A stretch of 11,584 bases of DNA from GCA-2731375 sp047518225 (GTDB taxonomy: Bacteria > Pseudomonadota > Alphaproteobacteria > GCA-2731375), in contig JAKZRK010000095.1 in assembly GCA_047518225.1 (NCBI GenBank), positions 1 to 11,584 on the forward strand, in the 5' to 3' direction. Both the position numbers and the translations under genes were made by a program. The notes below the pieces were generated by a model that was not told the DNA's origin, ran no database searches, and was given only the letters and a program-made list of their open reading frames with translations. Numbering within the stretch: position 1 is the first letter of the stretch; each line of letters begins with the position of its first letter. Below, piece after piece: positions 7,172-11,584 of this stretch.

Positions 7172-7201
7172 ACGGCTGCGTCTCGCACCGAAAGAGGTCA
7201 C

Positions 7202-7750
7202 ATGCCCAATCTTAGAGCCGTCGCACGCTTGATAGATGCATTTAACGAACAACTCGGCCGCGTGGTCGCATGGTTTGCCTTATTCTTGGTGTTGACACAA
7301 TTCGCCGTGGTATTGCTGCGCTATGTCTTCGGGCTTGGTTTTATTCCCATGCAGGAATCGATTGTCTTCATGCATGCCATGCTTTTTCTGGTCGCGGCCG
7401 GCTATACGCTGTTACATGACGGTCATGTCCGCGTCGATATCTTCTATGGCGGCGCCACGGAGAAAACCAAGGCGAAGGTCAATATCGCTGGCGTCTTGAT
7501 CTTTTTATGGCCGTTTTGCGCGATGCTGACGTGGAAATCCTTAATTTTCGTCGGCGCCTCGATCCGCGTATGGGAAGGCTCGCCGGAAGGTACTGTCATG
7601 CCGTTCTGGCTGTTGAAATCCATGCTCCTGGTTTTTCCTTTCGTGCTGTCGTTGCAGGGCTTTTCCCTGGTGGTCAAGTCCTGGTTCGTCTTGACCGGGC
7701 AAGCGCCCATCGATCCGCCCGGACATGAGGCCGAGGAGTTGGGCGTTTGA
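7202..7750 (+). CDS. dctQ: TRAP transporter small membrane subunit DctQ
   Basis: 182 residues with four probable membrane helices (about 22-40, 54-71, 94-112 and 137-160), the normal DctQ plan. Family motifs are LLRYVFG (38-44), QESIVFMHAMLFLVAAGYTL (51-70), DGHVRVDIFY (73-82) and the later SIRVWEGSPEGTVMPFWLLKS region (120-140). DctQ links the binding protein to the DctM channel in the inner membrane. The ATG at 7202 has AGAGGT five to six bases upstream; a longer in-frame extension would reach into the preceding hairpin and is less likely. The stop overlaps the dctM start by 4 bp (TTGA), pointing to coupled translation. Confidence 0.92.
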   Translation: MPNLRAVARLIDAFNEQLGRVVAWFALFLVLTQFAVVLLRYVFGLGFIPMQESIVFMHAMLFLVAAGYTLLHDGHVRVDIFYGGATEKTKAKVNIAGVLIFLWPFCAMLTWKSLIFVGASIRVWEGSPEGTVMPFWLLKSMLLVFPFVLSLQGFSLVVKSWFVLTGQAPIDPPGHEAEELGV

Positions 7751-9333
7751 TAATCAGCGAGATTTTCGTCATCCTGATGTTTTTCGGCGTCTGCGGACTG
7801 CTGATGGCCGGTTTTCCGGTGTCGTTTTCACTGGCCGGCACCGCCTTGATATTCGCGGGCATCAGTTATCTGTTCGGCGTCTTCGACCTGGCCTTCATGG
7901 GCATCCTGCCGAACCGCATTTACGGCAACGCGATGACCAGTGAAATTCTCATTGCGGTGCCACTGTTCGTGTTCATGGGGGTAATGCTCGAACGCTCGAA
8001 AGTGGCCGAGGAATTGCTCGACACCATGGCCATGCTGTTCGGTTCGTTGCGCGGCGGGCTTGGGATATCGGTCTGCGTGGTCGGCGCGCTTTTGGCCGCT
8101 TCCACGGGGATCGTGGGCGCCACGGTGGTGACGATGGGTCTGCTGGCGCTGCCAACCATGTTGCGCCGCGGTTATGATCCGGCGCTTTCCTGTGGATCAA
8201 TCTGCGCCTCGGGCACGTTGGGCCAGATCATACCGCCCTCGCTGGTCCTCGTGGTGTTGGGCGACCAGATCTCCAATGCCTATCAGGAGGCGCAGCGCCA
8301 GCTCGGAAATTTCGCGCCCGATCCGGTTTCCGTCGGCGACCTCTTCGCCGGCGCCCTGATCCCCGGCTTCATGTTGGTCGGGCTCTATATTATGTATCAT
8401 ATTTTTATCGCCATTGTGCGGCCCGAGACCTCGCCGCCCATCCCCCGCGCGGAGCTTATGGAGGGCCGCACCACGCGGGAGCTCGCCATCCGCGTGTCCC
8501 ACGCCCTGATCGCGCCGATGGTGCTTATAATTTCGGTGCTCGGCTCCATCCTCGCCGGCATCGCGACACCGACCGAGGCGGCGTCGGTCGGCGCCGTTGG
8601 CGCCACGCTGCTGGGCGGTCTTAGGCTGGCACCCGACAAGCCCCTGCCGATTTACGCGGCGACGGCCGGCTTGATCATCGTCCTTGTCCTCACCGGATCC
8701 ATGGACCTGCGGGTTGCGCGCGACCATATTCCTTTCGGCGACATGATCGGCATCATCGTCGCCGTGATCTGCTGCATCGCACTGATCTGGGGCATAGGAG
8801 TCAGCCTCGGCCGCGTCTATGGCACCGGAGGATTACACGAAGTTATGCGCGCGACCACGCGCGTCAGCGCCATGGTCTTCGGCATCGTCATCGGCGCACA
8901 GCTTTTTTCCTCGGTGTTCCGGGGTCTGGGCGGCGACGACATGGTGCACGATTTCCTTACCTCGTTGCCGGGCGGCACCTTTGGCGCCATGGTCGTGGTC
9001 ATGGCGATCATGTTCATCCTGGGGTTTTTCCTCGACTTCATCGAGATCACCTTCGTCGTCGTGCCCATCGTCGCGCCGATCCTGCTGCTGATGGATTTGA
9101 ATCCGGTCTGGCTCGGCATCATGATCGCGATCAATTTGCAAACCTCGTTTCTGACGCCGCCATTCGGCTTCGCGTTATTCTATTTGCGCGGCGTTGCCCC
9201 GGAATCGGTCGCTACAATGCAGATTTACAAGGGGGTTATTCCCTTCGTCGCAATTCAAGTCGCGGCGCTTTTCATCGTGGCCGTGTTTCCGGAACTGACG
9301 ACTTGGCTGCCGAAAATGATATTTGGTCCTTAA
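7747..9333 (+). CDS. dctM: TRAP transporter large membrane subunit DctM
   Basis: 528 residues, the sodium-coupled transport channel. The start is TTG at 7747, supported by GAGGAG eight bases upstream and by overlap with the dctQ stop; the next Met is ten residues further on. Family motifs include AVPLFVFMGVMLERS (70-84), TGIVGATVVTMGLLALP (120-136), GTLGQIIPPS (156-165), GIATPTEAASVGAVGA (271-286) and LDFIEITFVVVPI (429-441). Typical DctM proteins are about 430 aa. The extra length comes partly from a hydrophobic insert at about 293-363, carrying two probable helices between the TPTEA region and the HEVMRATTRVSAMVF segment, and partly from a loop at about 175-195. Enlarged large subunits are known in TakP/mannitol-chloroaromatic-type TRAP systems, which agrees with the TakP-like DctP. 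The gene ends 12 bp from the converging VOC gene. Confidence 0.92.
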   Translation: MIISEIFVILMFFGVCGLLMAGFPVSFSLAGTALIFAGISYLFGVFDLAFMGILPNRIYGNAMTSEILIAVPLFVFMGVMLERSKVAEELLDTMAMLFGSLRGGLGISVCVVGALLAASTGIVGATVVTMGLLALPTMLRRGYDPALSCGSICASGTLGQIIPPSLVLVVLGDQISNAYQEAQRQLGNFAPDPVSVGDLFAGALIPGFMLVGLYIMYHIFIAIVRPETSPPIPRAELMEGRTTRELAIRVSHALIAPMVLIISVLGSILAGIATPTEAASVGAVGATLLGGLRLAPDKPLPIYAATAGLIIVLVLTGSMDLRVARDHIPFGDMIGIIVAVICCIALIWGIGVSLGRVYGTGGLHEVMRATTRVSAMVFGIVIGAQLFSSVFRGLGGDDMVHDFLTSLPGGTFGAMVVVMAIMFILGFFLDFIEITFVVVPIVAPILLLMDLNPVWLGIMIAINLQTSFLTPPFGFALFYLRGVAPESVATMQIYKGVIPFVAIQVAALFIVAVFPELTTWLPKMIFGP

Positions 9334-9345
9334 TTCTGTGTCTCC

Positions 9346-9801
9346 TCAATTCGCTGGCTTTTGGATGTATTCGATCGTGACGCCGTCGGGGTCGCGCAGG
9401 TAGACGACCCTGCCGCCCGCGTTGGGGCCTTTGTCGATGGTGGTGATGGGCCCCAGGGGCAGGACCTGGTGCGGGGCCGAGGCGGCGACGGCGGCTTCCA
9501 CGTCGTCCACGTCATAGGCGACGTGGGCGAAGCCGGCATCGCAGGGGCGGCTTTCCACCCGGCCGCGATCGGCGGGCGCATGATATTGGATCAGTTCCAG
9601 GCGGTGGCCGGGCCCCTGAATATAGGCCACTTCAATATCGGCGCCCGGCACGCCGACGATGGCCTCGATCAATTTGGGATCGCGCGGGGCGCGGTTCAGT
9701 ATTTCGAAGCCCAGGGCTTCGGTAAAAAAGGCGATACTGCGGTCCAGATCCGAGACAGTGAAGGATGTGTGATTGGTGGCAAGCACGCGAAAGTCGCTCA
9801 T
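9346..9801 (-). CDS. VOC/glyoxalase-fold metalloprotein (glyoxalase I-like)
   Basis: 151 residues in two beta-alpha-beta-beta-beta repeats. The four metal ligands expected of the vicinal oxygen chelate family are present: H11 (NHTSFTVSD), E69 (RLELIQY), H93 (GFAHVAYDV) and E144 (VTIEYIQ). SDLDRSIAFFTEALGFE (17-33) and YLRDPDGVTIEYIQ (134-147) are standard VOC motifs. Possible activities are lactoylglutathione lyase, methylmalonyl-CoA epimerase-like or a small extradiol dioxygenase; the sequence does not decide. The ATG at 9801 has AGGA about eight bases upstream. A longer frame to 9885 lacks a matching domain. It converges on dctM with only 12 bp between stops and no visible terminator, so antisense read-through is possible. 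It diverges from the EamA gene across 125 bp (9802-9926), where I see no clear promoter. Confidence 0.88.
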   Translation of the reverse strand: MSDFRVLATNHTSFTVSDLDRSIAFFTEALGFEILNRAPRDPKLIEAIVGVPGADIEVAYIQGPGHRLELIQYHAPADRGRVESRPCDAGFAHVAYDVDDVEAAVAASAPHQVLPLGPITTIDKGPNAGGRVVYLRDPDGVTIEYIQKPAN

Positions 9802-9926
9802 GGTCTGTCCTATCCCTTTCCAAATCAGCCGGGTTGCCGCGCCGCCGGCTTCCCCGGCCCGTGCATAGGTGCCATGCGCCATCAATGCTTGTCCAGGACC
9901 TAGGCGACGATTAGGTTCCGGCGATC

Positions 9927-10868
9927 ATGATATCCATTAGCGCCGTCATCGGCGGCACCTTGGGGCGCTTGCCACCGCATGTTCGCGCCGTCGTCCTGAT
10001 CCTGTTTGCCACCCTATGCTTCACTTCGATGCATACGGTGATCCGCTATGCCGCGACCACGGGGCAGATCCATCCGTTCGAGGTGGCCTTTTTCCGCAAC
10101 GCCTTTGGTTTGCTGGCGGTGCTGCCGTTTGCCCTGCGCGGCGGGGCGGAGGCTTTACGCACCAAACGCCTGAAACTGCATGCGGTGCGCGGCATCATGC
10201 AGGTTTTCGCCATGCTGATGTTCTTCTACGCCCTGTCCATCACGCCGCTCGCGAAAGTATCCGCCGTCAGCTTCACCGCGCCGCTGTTCGCCACCCTGGG
10301 CGCGATCATATTTCTGCACGAGCGTATCCGCATGCGCCGTATCATCGCGCTGGTGCTGGGCTTCCTGGGTGCCATGATTATTGTCCGGCCCGGTTTCATC
10401 GAGATGGATTTGGGCGCCATCCTGGTCATGGCCTCGTCCTCGATCTGGGCCTGCGCCATTCTGATCATTAAATCCCTGGCGCGGACCGATTCCTCCCTGA
10501 CCATTACCACCTATCAGAATATATTCCTCATTCCCTTTACCCTGATCGCCGCGTATTTCTTCTGGACCTGGCCCAGCTGGACATTGCTGGCCTGGTTCGC
10601 GTTGATGGGCATACTCGGAAGCATGGCCCACGTGGCCATGGCGGAATCCTTGAAATTGGCCGAGGCCACGGCAATTCTGCCCTATGATTTTGTCCGCCTG
10701 ATCTGGGCGTCGGGCATCGGCTTTGTCATCTTCGGGGAAATTCCGGAAATCTGGACCTGGATCGGCGGCAGCCTGATCTTTGTCTCCACCACCTACATCG
10801 CCTTCCGCGAAGCCCAGTTGCGACGGCGGCAAAACGCCCTGAAGGGACCGTCCAAGATGTTGCCTTGA
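9927..10868 (+). CDS. EamA/DMT-family transporter
   Basis: 313 residues with about ten membrane helices in two EamA repeats (about 20-155 and 163-296), the standard drug/metabolite transporter fold. Diagnostic pieces are FFRNAFGLLAVLP (55-67), YALSITPLAKVSAVSFTAPLFATLGAIIFLHE, which spans the end of repeat one, and AEATAILPYDFVRLIWASGIGFVIFGE (245-271) in repeat two. Family members export amino acids or metabolites, or import riboflavin or S-adenosylmethionine; the substrate here is not evident. The ATG at 9927 is kept because translation is open from it and the first helix follows naturally, but its RBS is weak (AGG about 12 bases upstream). The basic tail RRRQNALKG fits a cytoplasmic C-terminus. 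It is a single gene, not clearly linked to the TRAP genes. Confidence 0.9.
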   Translation: MISISAVIGGTLGRLPPHVRAVVLILFATLCFTSMHTVIRYAATTGQIHPFEVAFFRNAFGLLAVLPFALRGGAEALRTKRLKLHAVRGIMQVFAMLMFFYALSITPLAKVSAVSFTAPLFATLGAIIFLHERIRMRRIIALVLGFLGAMIIVRPGFIEMDLGAILVMASSSIWACAILIIKSLARTDSSLTITTYQNIFLIPFTLIAAYFFWTWPSWTLLAWFALMGILGSMAHVAMAESLKLAEATAILPYDFVRLIWASGIGFVIFGEIPEIWTWIGGSLIFVSTTYIAFREAQLRRRQNALKGPSKMLP

Positions 10869-10905
10869 GAAATCGTTCGGAAAAAATCGATCCCGCCGTT
10901 GCCTC

Positions 10906-10980
10906 CGCGCCCGCGCCGGACCGGGCCAGCACTTCGAGGCCATGGTCGAGCCAGTCCGTTTTCGACAGCCGCTTTTTCAT
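10906..10980 (-). pseudogene. N-terminal remnant of a TetR/AcrR-type regulator
   Basis: On the minus strand an ATG at 10980 begins M-K-K-R-L-S-K-T-D-W-L-D-H-G-L-E-V-L-A-R-S-G-A-G-A, about 25 residues that match the first helix of many TetR-type regulators (x-W-L-x-x-G-L-x-x-L-A-x-x-G). After GAGA the expected helix-turn-helix (L-T-V-x-x-L-C-x-x-L-G-V-T-x-G-S-F-Y) is absent in this frame, and I did not find it in the other two minus frames. The open frame merely continues into the antisense of the EamA gene. It looks like a gene cut by deletion or rearrangement at about 10905, whose missing part was replaced by the EamA 3' end. The recognition rests on a short stretch. Confidence 0.5.
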
Positions 10981-10986
10981 GCCATG

Positions 10987-11034
10987 TCCATACATAAGGG
11001 TATTGACACAGTGCCGCTTGGTATTTTGTATGGA
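10987..11034. promoter_or_regulatory. Inverted half-sites and promoter-like motif before the 116-aa gene
   Basis: TCCATACA (10987-10994) and TGTATGGA (11027-11034) are perfect inverted 8-mers 32 bp apart, with AA/TT matching just inside them. Between them lie a consensus -35 box TTGACA (11003-11008) and two GGTATT direct repeats (10999-11004 and 11020-11025), 21 bp apart. TTGTAT at 11026-11031 is a poor -10 at 17-bp spacing; using it would place the transcript start only a few bases before the ATG. The layout fits an operator/promoter once shared with the divergent TetR remnant. This is inferred. Confidence 0.4.
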
Positions 11035-11041
11035 GAGCACA

Positions 11042-11392
11042 ATGAAAGATGGTTTTCTAGTGATAGCAGGGTGCCTCGGTATGGGTATCGCCATTCTTCA
11101 CGGCTATCTGGGCGAAACCAAGGTTGTCCGCCCCATCCAGGGTTCATCCCCATCAGCCAAGCGCATCATGCAAGCCATCTTTTTTTTGAGCGCCGTCTAC
11201 TGGTTTGCCGGCGGCGTCATTCTGGTAGTGAGCCCGTTTTTGTTGGAGCCGGGCGTCAGGTACCTGGCGGCGTTGATGGTTGGCGCGGTCTATCTTTCCG
11301 GCGCCATGGCGAATATTTGGGCCACCCGCGGCCGCCATTTCGGCTGGGTGATGCTGGCCGCCACATCCATACTTATCTGGCTCGGCGCCTAG
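11042..11392 (+). CDS. Small four-helix membrane protein, unrecognised
   Basis: 116 residues with four probable membrane helices (about 5-23, 43-63, 73-90 and 100-115) and little else. I do not recognise a named family. Features that may help a search are LHGYLGETKVVRP (19-31) after helix 1, a short hydrophilic loop at 32-42, and ANIWATRGRHFGW (90-102) between helices 3 and 4; H20, E25 and R30 are polar residues close to the membrane face. The ATG at 11042 has GGAG six bases upstream; an ATG at 11030 (adding M-E-S-T) is possible but overlaps that RBS. It stands alone between the TetR remnant and the IS630 end. If the remnant was its regulator, expression may now be unregulated. It looks intact. 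Confidence 0.75.
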   Translation: MKDGFLVIAGCLGMGIAILHGYLGETKVVRPIQGSSPSAKRIMQAIFFLSAVYWFAGGVILVVSPFLLEPGVRYLAALMVGAVYLSGAMANIWATRGRHFGWVMLAATSILIWLGA

Positions 11393-11404
11393 ACATTTTT
11401 CGAA

Positions 11405-11421
11405 GGCCGGTATTTCCGGCC
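11405..11421 (+). terminator. Possible terminator stem after the 116-aa gene
   Basis: GGCCGG (11405-11410) and CCGGCC (11416-11421) pair around TATTT, 13 bp after the stop at 11392. No T-run follows on the plus strand, so this is a weak terminator candidate at best. Confidence 0.35.
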
Positions 11422-11445
11422 CGGCCCCCATATCAAGGGCCGACC

Positions 11446-11583
11446 CTAGTGTCCCGATTCCGAAGTTCGCATGATTTTCGCCTGCTGTTCAGCGGTTTCG
11501 ATTGTTCGGAGGCAGAACCGCTGGATGGCGGCGAGGATGTCATCGGCGGATTTGGTCCATTTGAAGGGTTTGGGGTTCTGGTT
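11446..11583 (-). CDS. IS630-family transposase, C-terminal end (partial, runs off right edge)
   Basis: Reading leftward from the edge, 45 codons plus TAG give N-Q-N-P-K-P-F-K-W-T-K-S-A-D-D-I-L followed by A-A-I-Q-R-F-C-L-R-T and ending S-E-S-G-H. The NPKPFKWTKSADDIL stretch and the R-F-C-L segment are typical of the last part of IS630-type DDE transposases from alphaproteobacteria. The catalytic residues lie outside the window. The reading frame is intact as far as seen. Whether the element is complete cannot be judged here. Confidence 0.85.
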   Translation of the reverse strand, partial: NQNPKPFKWTKSADDILAAIQRFCLRTIETAEQQAKIMRTSESGH

Positions 11584-11584
11584 T
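11447..11584 (-). mobile_element. End of an IS630-type insertion sequence
   Basis: The transposase ends at the sequence C-TA-G (11446-11449). IS630-family elements duplicate a TA dinucleotide on insertion, often within CTAG, so TA at 11447-11448 is the likely target copy and GTGTCCCGATTCCGAAGTTC from 11449 rightward the probable terminal repeat. The other end is outside the window, so the boundary is inferred. Confidence 0.6.

Noticed and set aside
9334..9345. Bidirectional terminator between dctM and the VOC gene
   Set aside because: Only 12 bp separate the stops and no stem or T-run is present.
10155..10943. A 262-codon open frame on the minus strand opposite the EamA gene
   Set aside because: It is the antisense shadow of a membrane protein gene; the composition is polar and repetitive and no domain is recognisable.
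1..11584. CRISPR array, tRNA, rRNA or riboswitch
   Set aside because: No regularly spaced direct repeats, no recognisable tRNA-like cloverleaf or rRNA sequence and no known riboswitch core were seen.

Overview
The window is GC-rich, compactly coded bacterial DNA. Tripartite TRAP transport, a Tat-exported TRAP binding protein, a complete Liv-type ABC importer and an IS630-type transposase tail together suggest an alphaproteobacterium, probably of the Rhodospirillales. This is inferred from gene content and protein character only; there is no rRNA or marker gene here. The window is mostly solute uptake.

Left part (1-5632, minus strand): the first bases hold the opening 14 codons of a gene running off the left edge. 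The six-gene unit livK-livH-livM-livG-livF-rraA-like follows, transcribed right to left. It encodes a periplasmic binding protein, two permeases, two ATPases and, 9 bp after livF, an RraA/HMG-aldolase-family protein. livM/livG and livG/livF overlap by 8 bp each. A strong hairpin separates livK from the rest.

Centre (5633-6001): a 369-bp divergent control region lies between livK and the TRAP genes. At its midpoint is a perfect 19-bp palindrome nested in a second pair of inverted arms, the best candidate operator in the window.

Middle (6002-9333, plus strand): a complete TRAP transporter, dctP-dctQ-dctM. The binding protein resembles the 2-oxoacid-binding TakP type, has a twin-arginine signal and keeps the likely ligand residues. 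A long hairpin follows dctP, and dctM starts at TTG, overlapping the dctQ stop. Both uptake operons therefore carry a stem-loop directly after the binding-protein gene.

Right part (9334-11584): a VOC/glyoxalase-fold metalloprotein gene (minus) converges on dctM and diverges from an EamA/DMT exporter-type gene (plus). Then come a short N-terminal remnant of a TetR-type regulator (minus), an unrecognised 116-aa four-helix membrane protein (plus) and, at the right edge, the 3' end of an IS630-family transposase (minus).

A plausible joint reading is uptake of organic acids or aromatic-derived compounds by two co-located importers, with the RraA-like aldolase yielding or consuming 2-oxoacids. This is inference; the substrates cannot be read from the sequence. 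I found no clearly new multi-gene system. The observations most worth a second look are the central palindrome, the paired post-binding-protein hairpins, and the TetR remnant with its inverted half-sites.
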